64,000 nucleotides of DNA from Flavobacteriia bacterium (GTDB taxonomy: Bacteria > Bacteroidota > Bacteroidia > Flavobacteriales_D > Crocinitomicaceae), in contig CANHQP010000012.1 in assembly GCA_947462925.1 (NCBI GenBank), forward strand, positions 1 through 64,000, read 5' to 3'. This document shows, piece by piece, positions 7,934 to 15,988 of the stretch. Every line of letters begins with the position of its first letter. Position 1 is the stretch's first letter. The notes beneath the pieces were generated by a model. That model searched no databases. It worked only from the letters and a program-made list of their open reading frames with translations, and was not told the DNA's origin. Both the position numbers and the translations under genes were made by a program.

Positions 7934-10155
7934 TTTTTGCATTTGTTTTCGTGTCCCTTTTTTCATTTGGACAAAATGACCTATCAAATTATTTGAAATT
8001 TGCTGAAGCGCAATATAAAAAGGGTGACTATGTTTATGCTTTAGAATACTACCAAAAGGCATTGGTATTAGATTCTCAAACGGTCAACATTTTGTGGAAT
8101 TATGCAGAGACCTTGCGTGCATACAAAGATTACCGCAAAGCTGAATATTATTACGAAAAAGTATACGCAAAAGAAGAAGCATCGCTTTTTCCTGCCAGTT
8201 TGATGCAATTGGGATTAATGCAAAAACAAAATGGAAAATACGATATGGCCATTGAAACATTTAAAAAAGCCAAAAAGAAATATACGAAGGACAAAAAAGG
8301 TTATTTGTATTTGAAATCAAAACGTGAATTGGAATCTTGCCTTTGGGCAAAAACAGCGATCAAAGATTCTACTGATTATTTAATCAACCAACTTCCAACT
8401 ACAGTAAACTCGCCTAATTCCGAATTTGGACACAATATTTACAATGGAAAACTTCTATTTTCATCTCTCAGAGGTGATTCAATTCACAGTAACGAAGAAG
8501 TTTATTCAACAGAATACAAAACGAGACTTTACTCCTCTAAGTATGAAAATCAGAATTACGCTAAAAATGAAATCATCAAAGATTTGATTGTAGAGAAATT
8601 TAATACTGGAAATGGATCATTTTCATTGGATGGCAATCGATTTTATTTCAGTTTGTGCCAAGATGAAGGCTATAATTACAAGTGTAAAATTGCGGTTGCA
8701 AATTATAAAAATGGTAAATGGTCTTCTATCGATACACTTGGTGATGTTATCAATCAGCAAGGTGCAAACACAAGTATGCCTTCAATTGGGAAAATTGACG
8801 GAGAAGAGGTTTTATTTTTCTCTTCTGATCGCAATGGAGGCGAAGGAGGAATGGATATTTATTACAGTTTTATCAAAAATGGAAATCAATTTGGCAAAGT
8901 GCAGGCATATAAAGTGGGAAATTCACCAGATAATGAATTAAGTCCATTTTATGACGAAAAATCAAAAAATCTATATTTTTCTTCCTCATGGCATGATGGT
9001 TTTGGTGGGTATGATGTTTTTGCAGCAAAATTAGTCAATGGGAAATTTGACAAACCAGTAAACCTAGGATTGCCAACGAATAGTCCTGCAAATGACACTT
9101 ATTTCTTTGTTCATGGTGATACAAACTATGTGTCAAGTAATAGATTGGGCGTCTTTTACAGTAAAAATCCAACATGCTGCAGTGATGTTTTTTCTTTGAC
9201 AAAGCCAATTAAAATTATACCTCCAACACCTAAAGAAACATTAGCAGAATTGAATAAAAGATTGCCTGTCACTTTATACTTTCACAATGATTGGCCAGAT
9301 CCAAAAACGCTAGCAACCACAACTAAAATAAATTACATTGACAATTACCATGATTACATTGCGTTAATTCCAACCTACAAAAAGGAATACGCCAATGGTT
9401 TGTCTGGAAATAGGGCGGAAGACGCTCAAGAGGATATTGAAAGTTTTTTTACTGAATATGTGGATCAAGGAGTCAAAGATTTGGAATTGTTTAGAGACTT
9501 GATGTTGGAAGAATTGCAAAAAGGAACGTCTTTGGAGTTGACAATCAAAGGCTTTGCAAGTCCTTTAGCCAAAACAGAATACAATGTAAATTTGACAAAA
9601 CGTAGAATTGCATCTTTGGTAAATTATTTATCAGAATATGAGAATGGCGTTTTTAAACCATATTTAAATGCGAAGGCAAGTAATGGTGCTAAAATTTCTA
9701 TCAAGGAAGTTCCATTTGGAGAATATACCGCTGATAAATTGGTGAGCGATAATCCGAATGATCAAAAAAATTCAGTTTATTCTCGAGCTGCATCTTTGGA
9801 AAGAAAAATCGAAATTCAAAGTATTAGCATCTTATCTCAAGATTCTGTTAGTGTTGTAAAAGCTGATTTACAAATTCAAGATTTGGGCAAAATCAATGCG
9901 AATGCTATTCAAATTCGACTATTCAAAGTGAGAAATACAAGTGGTAAAGTTGTACAATTTTTGGCTAGTGATATTCCTTGCAGTTGTAACAAAGTAGAGA
10001 TTTCTAAAAACACTTTACAACCTGGCGAGACTGCAGATGTAAAGGTTTCTTTTGACCCAAAAGGTTATTCTGGAAAAGTGGTGAAATCTATTTATTTAAA
10101 CACCAAAGAATCTATTCAAAAAACCAGACTGGTGTTGACTGCTGAAGTTTATTAA
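7915..10155 (+). CDS. PorE-like protein: TPR, PD40 propeller, OmpA-like domain and C-terminal DUF1573
   Basis: A 746-residue envelope protein with a signal peptide to about residue 20 (SLFSFGQ), TPR repeats (about 24-110), a beta-propeller of PD40/WD40-like repeats (about 160-430, with LLFSSLRGD, LFFSSDRNGGEGGMDIY and LYFSSSWHDGFGGYDVF) and an OmpA_C-like segment (about 538-620, IKGFASPL then NVNLTKRRIASLVNYL). The C-terminal 90 residues fit DUF1573 (CSCNKVEI followed by LQPGETADVKVSFDP). PorE proteins tether T9SS to peptidoglycan through this TPR-propeller-OmpA order; the DUF1573 addition is unusual. It is translationally coupled to PorP/SprF by a 19-base overlap. Confidence 0.88.
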   Translation: MSRFYIIFAFVFVSLFSFGQNDLSNYLKFAEAQYKKGDYVYALEYYQKALVLDSQTVNILWNYAETLRAYKDYRKAEYYYEKVYAKEEASLFPASLMQLGLMQKQNGKYDMAIETFKKAKKKYTKDKKGYLYLKSKRELESCLWAKTAIKDSTDYLINQLPTTVNSPNSEFGHNIYNGKLLFSSLRGDSIHSNEEVYSTEYKTRLYSSKYENQNYAKNEIIKDLIVEKFNTGNGSFSLDGNRFYFSLCQDEGYNYKCKIAVANYKNGKWSSIDTLGDVINQQGANTSMPSIGKIDGEEVLFFSSDRNGGEGGMDIYYSFIKNGNQFGKVQAYKVGNSPDNELSPFYDEKSKNLYFSSSWHDGFGGYDVFAAKLVNGKFDKPVNLGLPTNSPANDTYFFVHGDTNYVSSNRLGVFYSKNPTCCSDVFSLTKPIKIIPPTPKETLAELNKRLPVTLYFHNDWPDPKTLATTTKINYIDNYHDYIALIPTYKKEYANGLSGNRAEDAQEDIESFFTEYVDQGVKDLELFRDLMLEELQKGTSLELTIKGFASPLAKTEYNVNLTKRRIASLVNYLSEYENGVFKPYLNAKASNGAKISIKEVPFGEYTADKLVSDNPNDQKNSVYSRAASLERKIEIQSISILSQDSVSVVKADLQIQDLGKINANAIQIRLFKVRNTSGKVVQFLASDIPCSCNKVEISKNTLQPGETADVKVSFDPKGYSGKVVKSIYLNTKESIQKTRLVLTAEVY

Positions 10156-10168
10156 ACTAAATTGCCCG

Positions 10169-10573
10169 TTGTTGAAGCAATATTTTTTCATCATTTTTTT
10201 AATTTTTTCAATTGGTATTTTTGCACAGAATGCTGAATGCGAAAAAATTCACGAAGCAGAAAATCTAACGAAAGAAGCAGTCTTTTCAGGTTCTAATTCT
10301 CAATTTATGAAATTAATGATGGACAGTGTTTTTTGTGATTTAAAAACAACAGAATACGGAATGATGCCAACCCGATTTAATGCAAAAGTAACGATTGATT
10401 CTAAAGGTAAAATAATCGAAAGTTTGATATTAACAGAAGAAATTGAAACTAAATATAAAGAACAAATCAATGAGAACTTATTGAAATTGGATAATTGGTT
10501 GCCAGCAGAAATTGATGGACATAAAGTTTGTTCCTATTATTATATTGTTGTTAGTTTTATACTTTGGAATTAG
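10169..10573 (+). CDS. secreted protein with TonB C-terminal-like domain
   Basis: A 134-residue protein starting at TTG 10169 or TTG 10172. Residues 2-20 are a signal peptide (IFSIGIFAQ). The last 75 residues resemble the TonB C-terminal fold: a VTIDSKGKIIESLIL strand pair, a helix, then LDNWLPAEIDGHKVCSYYYI. There is no transmembrane anchor or proline-rich linker, so it is not a working TonB; related stand-alone domains are common in Bacteroidota and of unknown role. It sits 13 bases after the PorE-like gene and may share its transcript. Confidence 0.75.
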   Translation: MLKQYFFIIFLIFSIGIFAQNAECEKIHEAENLTKEAVFSGSNSQFMKLMMDSVFCDLKTTEYGMMPTRFNAKVTIDSKGKIIESLILTEEIETKYKEQINENLLKLDNWLPAEIDGHKVCSYYYIVVSFILWN

Positions 10574-10652
10574 TTTTTTTGAGAAATGTTTCAATTATTA
10601 ATTCAATTTCATTTTTCTGTTAAATATTTCATAAGACTAATAAATAATTAAA

Positions 10653-10660
10653 TATCTTTG
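10653..10660 (+). promoter_or_regulatory. -7 promoter element of the T9SS cargo gene
   Basis: TATCTTTG, an exact TAnnTTTG match, lies 40 bases before ATG 10701. An open TTG at 10662 immediately after it is too close to the promoter to be the start. Confidence 0.6.
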
Positions 10661-10700
10661 TTTGAAACAAAATAAAACTCAAGCTATTAATTTCGTGTCC

Positions 10701-13266
10701 ATGAAAAAATTAATACTCTCATTTATTGCCATTATCAATTTTGTATTTATCGGTAACACAACTGTTTGTCCAAGTGCTGAAGTAATACCTGGAGCACCAG
10801 CATTGCCTTATACACAGTCTTTGATCTGTGGATCAACCAATGACATAACTTCAGCAAATTCTGCTGCAGGTACAGGTGGAAACTATTTGGGTGGTCAGGA
10901 ATCAGTTTATACTTGGACACCGACTTCAAGTTATTCGGGAGTTACGATTGCTTATACTGGTCAAACTTGGTCTGGGATTTTTCTTTATTCAGGATGTCCA
11001 ACTTCTGGTGGAGCGTTAGTTGGATTTGTAACGTCAAGCGCAAGTTCAAAAACGCTTACTGTTACTGGAAATATTAATTCAGGAACCACTTACTATATCG
11101 TTTTTGATACCTGGCCAACTCCAAATAGTCCATGTGCTGGTTCTTTTATCTTTAAATGGAACTGAATTGCCTTATTGTGCGGGAATTCCTTCATCGGGAA
11201 ATACATTGTCTACTGTAACATCTGCTTGTCCCACGATACCATTCACCTTGTCTTTAGAAAATTCTCCAGCATTAAGTGGCTTTTCTTTCCAATGGCAAAT
11301 TTCGACTGATGGTGTATCTTATACTGATATCGCTGGTGCAAATAGTTCAACTTATTTAGCAAATCAATCTGCAAGTAATTTTTATCAATGTATTGTTACT
11401 TGTATTTCAGACGGAACTCCTGTTGTTTCTACCCCTGTCCAAGTTGGAATTAATGGATTCATCAGTTGTTATTGCACACCAGCACCTACAAGTACAGATG
11501 GTTTAGGAATTACCAATGTTGTTTATGGAACAGTAAGTAACCCAACTGCAGGCGAACCTGGAGGTTACTTCGATTATTCAAATCTTTCATCTGATTTTAG
11601 TCAAAATGATGTTGTAAATTTGGATTTGACATACGCTACAGGTTATACTTACAATACAAAAATTTGGGTTGATTGGAATAATAACGGTTCTTTTTTAGAT
11701 GCTGGTGAAGAAATGTACACGGGCGTTTCTACTAATGCAAATCCAACAACTTTAAATACGTCCTTTACAATTCCTGCCAATGCAACCGCGGGTACTCACA
11801 GAATGAGAATTGGAGGATGTGACATTGCTACACCAATACCATGTTATACTGATTCTTGGGGGACATATGAAGATTATTCATTGAATATTTTACCAAGTTG
11901 CAGTCCAATAAGTATTGTTAACCCAGGAAGTCAATCTGTTTGTTCTTCTTATTCATTGCCAGCAATTGCAGAAGTCACTCCTTCTGGCAATGCGGATTTA
12001 ATAATGAATTATTACGATGGTCCAAATGGTACTGGAAATATTGTGTCAGGTCCAATTACATCTACACAAACAATTTATGCGTTTGGAACTGCTGCATTAG
12101 GTGCTTGCACCGACGACGAAGTTTTTACAATTACAGTAAATTTCCCAAATAGTGGCATTGACGTGCAACATGCTTGCGGTCCTTACACTTGGATTAATGG
12201 CGTTACTTATACTTCAAGCAACAATACAGCAACCAACACTTTAACTAATGCCGCTGGTTGTGATTCCACAGTAACTTTAAATCTGACAATGGGTGCTCCA
12301 AATACTGGAGTTGATGTACAACATTCCTGCGGTCCATACACTTGGATTAACGGGGTGACATATTCAACTAGTAATAGCACAGCATCCCATACTTTAACGA
12401 ACGTTTCAGGTTGTGATTCAATCGTAACTTTAAATTTGACAGTAGCATCAGCTTCAATAAGCGCAAACGGAAATACAACTTTTTGCCAAAATCAAAGCGT
12501 AGTATTGACTTCTTCAGCGAGTACTGGTAACCTTTGGTCAAATAGTGCGAATTCTCCTTCCATAACAGTTATTACCTCTGGAAATTATTCAGTTACAATC
12601 ACTGATGCATTTGGATGTGTCACTACCTCAAATTCTATCAATGTAGTCGTAAACTCAATTCCTGTTGTTTCAGGAGGGGCAGACCAAACGTTTTGCAGTG
12701 GAATGCCAATTACCCTATCAGGAAGTGGTGCACAAAACTACAGTTGGAATAACGGTATTTCTGATGGGCAGGCTTTTACTCCCGCATCAACACTTAACTG
12801 TATTGTGACAGGTACGGATGCAAACGGTTGTTCAAATACAGATACTGTCTTAATTACAGTAAACCAACCCACATATTTCACCATTATTGGTTCCGCTATT
12901 AATTCATTTTCATTAAATGGTCAGACATACGATCAAACAGGTGTTTACACCCAAACAATACCAAATGCTGCGGGTTGTGATTCAATAATTACCTTAGATT
13001 TATACATGGATTATTTAGGGTTATCTGAAAATGAGCAAGTTTCATTCAGTGTTTATCCAAATCCAACGAACGACGTTTTAAACATTCAGTTCATTGGAGA
13101 TATTCCAAATTCTAATTTCATTATTGTTGATTTACAAGGTAGAGTTGTACTTGAAGGAACTTTGTTTACACCAAATTCTATTATTGATTTAAATGACATT
13201 GATGCTGGAATTTACTACTTGAAGTTAGGAGTATCAAATAAGAAGATTCAATTTTTGAAACTGTGA
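10701..13266 (+). pseudogene. frameshifted T9SS cargo protein with GEVED domain and sorting domain
   Basis: One gene in two frames: residues encoded from ATG 10701 to the stop at 11163-11165, then continuing one base out of frame to 13266. Joined, it gives about 855 residues: signal peptide (MKKLILSF...), a jelly-roll-like domain ending at DTWPTPNSPCAGS, an Ig-like segment, a GEVED domain (about 11,460-11,900, with WVDWNNNGSFLDAGEE), cysteine-containing repeats, Ig/PKD-like segments and a type A T9SS sorting domain (SVYPNPTNDVLNIQF). The shift falls near 11,141-11,152, where removing one T from the TTTT run restores one frame (GSLSLNGTELPYC). Assembly error, real frameshift or slippage cannot be told apart here. 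A promoter precedes it and a terminator follows. Confidence 0.82.
12160..12444 (+). repeat. tandem 51-codon repeat inside the T9SS cargo gene
   Basis: Two units starting at 12,160 and 12,313 (153 bases apart) encode near-identical CGPYTWINGVTY ... GCDS-VTLNLT modules. A third, degenerate unit at about 12,868-13,005 keeps SLNGQTYDQTG and AAGCDSIITLDL. This is the common Bacteroidota surface-protein repeat that ends GCDS-TL-L. Confidence 0.85.
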
Positions 13267-13295
13267 CAAAAGGTTTTATATACATTTTGGAAGAA

Positions 13296-13324
13296 GGGTG
13301 CCGCATTAGGCATCCTTTTTTTTT
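13296..13324 (+). terminator. rho-independent terminator after the T9SS cargo gene
   Basis: GGGTGCC (13,296-13,302) pairs with GGCATCC (13,309-13,315) around a six-base loop and is followed by nine T residues. Confidence 0.9.
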
Positions 13325-13376
13325 GAATAATTTTAACAAGTCTTCATATTATTAGAATTTTCAACTGATTTTCTTG

Positions 13377-13384
13377 TAATTTTA
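13377..13384 (+). promoter_or_regulatory. possible -7 element (TAATTTTA)
   Basis: TAATTTTA differs from TAnnTTTG only at the last base and lies nine bases before ATG 13,394. The same variant precedes the genes at 29,655 and 41,383, so it is probably used in this genome. Confidence 0.4.
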
Positions 13385-13393
13385 CAATTCAAT

Positions 13394-14788
13394 ATGGAAA
13401 AGCCAAAAAGAATTTTATTTTTAGACTTGATGCGTGTTTTGGCGCTATTCATGATGATTCAAGGTCATACTACCTATGATTTTTTAGACTTATCAATTAG
13501 AGAAGGAGGCAGTGCTGGTATCAAGCTCTGGACGAGTTTCAGAGGTTACACTGCACCATTTTTTATGCTAGTTTCAGGAGCCGTTTTTACTTTTTTAATG
13601 CTTTCACAAGAAAAACCAGATGGATCAAATCCAAGGGTAAAAGCTGGCGCAAAAAGAATCGTAACGTTGCTGTTTTGGGGGTACTTTTTAAATTTTCCTA
13701 TTTATGTAGTTGGTAAAATTTTCACCAAAGATGGTCTTGATCAATTTTTGAATGTAGGCATAGCAGAGACATTAACGACCATATTTGGAGTTTCTATTTT
13801 ACTTTTGATTTACAAGTCACTTACTGCTGAAAAGGAAGCGACTCGTCAAAGTTTGCTAAAGCGTATTTTTAAGGAAGGAGCATTAAAACACACCAATTTT
13901 AGAGAATCCCTATTTAACAAAGAATTTTTTCAAGAAGAAGAACGTAAGAAACGCCTTTATTCTTCATTTTTCTATGGCGTACTAATTAGTATTCCTTTCT
14001 TAGTGATTTCAAATTTGTTGACAATTGAGGAAAAACAACGTGCACTTCGTGTAGATGTTTTACACATCATTGCTGTTGGACTGCTGACGGTAATGTTTGT
14101 TTATTTTATTTCTCGACACATCAAAGGTGTAATGGCTTTTTTATTTTTCGTTTTGATGATTGTGATCATTACTTCTTATCCGATGTTACATAACGTTGAT
14201 TTATCTGAACTGCCTATTTTTGTAGCACCTTTCCTAAACGATTTTGGAACGAAATCCATGTTTCCTCTGACTCCATGGTTGGCTTATATTTTTGGTGGCG
14301 GTTTACTGGGCATATGGCTTTCTGTTGAAATTAATAAGGAACATTTCCAGCAAGTAATTGGATTTAAACTTGGTGCTATTGGTTTGGGTTTTTTGCTTTT
14401 ATCTCGTTTAGGCAATCAATTTGAAATTTATTTATATGGTAGAAGTTATTTTTGGCATGATAGTCCAAATTTAATTTACCATAGAATTGGAGTTGTTTTA
14501 TGTGTTGGAGCTGTGATGGCTTTTCTAAGTTTGGTGGTTAAGGATTTACCTAAATTTATGAAACAAATGAGTCGAAATACGCTTTGGTTGTATGTAGGTC
14601 ATTTAATTGTTATTTATCAAATAGTGAAGCCAATTATAGGTTATAGCACGCGTTTTAGCTTACCGATTACAATTTTATGTGTCGTGATTATGTTTATACT
14701 CATGTATTTGCAGACCAGGATAATTATTTTTATACAAAGCAAAGGTGGTTACTTAGCATGGTTTAAAACTTGGGTTAAAAGGGTATAA
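13394..14788 (+). CDS. polytopic membrane acyltransferase (DUF1624/HGSNAT or acyltransferase-3 type)
   Basis: A 464-residue inner-membrane protein with about ten hydrophobic helices. The N-terminal block FLDLMRVLALFMMIQGHTTY places an Arg and a His in the first helix as in membrane acetyl/acyltransferases that modify sugars (heparan-glucosaminide acetyltransferase-like and OafA-like families). A cytoplasmic basic segment at about 135-195 interrupts the helices. It stands alone between a terminator and a glycosyltransferase gene. Substrate is unknown; cell-surface glycan acylation is a reasonable inference. Confidence 0.75.
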   Translation: MEKPKRILFLDLMRVLALFMMIQGHTTYDFLDLSIREGGSAGIKLWTSFRGYTAPFFMLVSGAVFTFLMLSQEKPDGSNPRVKAGAKRIVTLLFWGYFLNFPIYVVGKIFTKDGLDQFLNVGIAETLTTIFGVSILLLIYKSLTAEKEATRQSLLKRIFKEGALKHTNFRESLFNKEFFQEEERKKRLYSSFFYGVLISIPFLVISNLLTIEEKQRALRVDVLHIIAVGLLTVMFVYFISRHIKGVMAFLFFVLMIVIITSYPMLHNVDLSELPIFVAPFLNDFGTKSMFPLTPWLAYIFGGGLLGIWLSVEINKEHFQQVIGFKLGAIGLGFLLLSRLGNQFEIYLYGRSYFWHDSPNLIYHRIGVVLCVGAVMAFLSLVVKDLPKFMKQMSRNTLWLYVGHLIVIYQIVKPIIGYSTRFSLPITILCVVIMFILMYLQTRIIIFIQSKGGYLAWFKTWVKRV

Positions 14789-14851
14789 AATAGTTTTACA
14801 TTTAATTACTGAAGATCAATCATTTATATCCCCTAAACAAATAGTATTTTA

Positions 14852-15823
14852 GTGAAAAAATTTCTAGTTATTCAAACAGCTTTCTTAGGAGATGTAATCT
14901 TGGCAACGCCTGTTGTTTCTGAGTTAGCTAGACTTTTTCCCGGATGCAGTATTGATATTTTAGTTCGAAAAGGCAATGAAACTTTACTTTCAAATAATCA
15001 AAAGATTAATGAAGTTCTGGTTTTAGACAAAAAAGCACCTAAGTTTTCAACGTTAGTGCTTTTACTAAAAAAAATTCGAGCCAATAGATATGATGAAGTA
15101 ATCAATCTACATCGCTTCGCAAGTACAGGGATTTTGACAGCATTTTCAGGTGCAAAACACAAAGTGGGATTTGATAAAAATCCTTTTTCCTTTGCGTACT
15201 CAATAAAAATTAAGCACAAATTGACCGGAGAGCACGAAGTGCAAAGAAATTTGGCATGTATTGCACATCTTGGAGCAGTATCAATGGTGAATCCAGAATT
15301 ATTTCCAAGTGAAATTGATTTTCAGAAAGTGAAGCCATTCATGGAAGAAAAGTATTACTGTTTAGCTCCAGCTTCTGTTTGGTTCACAAAGCAATTGCCT
15401 CTTTCGAAGTGGATTGAATTGGCTAGAATCCTTTCCAGCATGGGAAAAGTATATTTTATTGGTGGGCCAGGGGATAGAGGTTTGTGTGATTCAATTATTG
15501 AAAAAGTAGAGTGTGACAATTGCGAAAATGTCGCAGGAAATTTTTCTTTTTTGGAATCCGCAGTACTTATGCAAAATGCCCAGAGAAATTATGTAAATGA
15601 CTCTGGACCAATGCATATTTGTTCAGCAATGAATGCTGCGACAACTGCTTTTTATTGTTCAACAATTCCCAGTTTTGGTTTCGGTCCGCTAGCTGATGAT
15701 GCTGAGATTAAAGAAACTAATTTAGATTTGAGTTGCAGGCCGTGTGGTTTACATGGATTCAAAACTTGTCCTAAAAGCCATTTTAATTGCGGAAATTCTG
15801 TTAATTTGAATGTTAAATTTTAA
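14852..15823 (+). CDS. glycosyltransferase family 9 (heptosyltransferase-like)
   Basis: A 323-residue GT-B enzyme of the lipopolysaccharide heptosyltransferase family, starting at GTG 14,852. The N-terminus VIQTAFLGDVILATPVV is the family signature, with the catalytic Asp in FLGD. The C-terminal donor-site block NDSGPMHICSA and the earlier LAPASVWFTKQLP match GT9. It presumably adds a sugar to the lipopolysaccharide core on the cytoplasmic face of the inner membrane. The precise donor sugar is unknown. It ends 165 bases before the exopolysaccharide operon. Confidence 0.9.
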   Translation: MKKFLVIQTAFLGDVILATPVVSELARLFPGCSIDILVRKGNETLLSNNQKINEVLVLDKKAPKFSTLVLLLKKIRANRYDEVINLHRFASTGILTAFSGAKHKVGFDKNPFSFAYSIKIKHKLTGEHEVQRNLACIAHLGAVSMVNPELFPSEIDFQKVKPFMEEKYYCLAPASVWFTKQLPLSKWIELARILSSMGKVYFIGGPGDRGLCDSIIEKVECDNCENVAGNFSFLESAVLMQNAQRNYVNDSGPMHICSAMNAATTAFYCSTIPSFGFGPLADDAEIKETNLDLSCRPCGLHGFKTCPKSHFNCGNSVNLNVKF

Positions 15824-15937
15824 TTTATTAACAATTTTATTGACAAATTTTACATATAAAATACACATTGTTAGAATTTTACATTTGTTGTCTTGTCATT
15901 GTCCTGAAAAAATGAAATCTTGAGTACCTTAATTGCG

Positions 15938-15945
15938 TAAATTTG
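15938..15945 (+). promoter_or_regulatory. -7 promoter element of the exopolysaccharide operon
   Basis: TAAATTTG, an exact TAnnTTTG match, lies 43 bases before the first start codon of the four-gene operon. The 15,824-15,937 stretch before it is AT-rich and holds nothing else I recognise. Confidence 0.55.
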
Positions 15946-15988
15946 CAAACATTTAAAATTACGCTCTATCAAAAATTTTAAGATATAC

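Noticed and set aside
10662-10700. Extended N-terminus of the T9SS cargo protein from a TTG at 10,662
   Set aside because: The TTG lies one base after the -7 element and would put 13 polar residues before the signal peptide; ATG 10,701 is the better start.
13594-13620. Possible transposase or phage genes in the membrane-protein region
   Set aside because: No transposase, integrase, terminal inverted repeats or target duplications were seen anywhere in the window.
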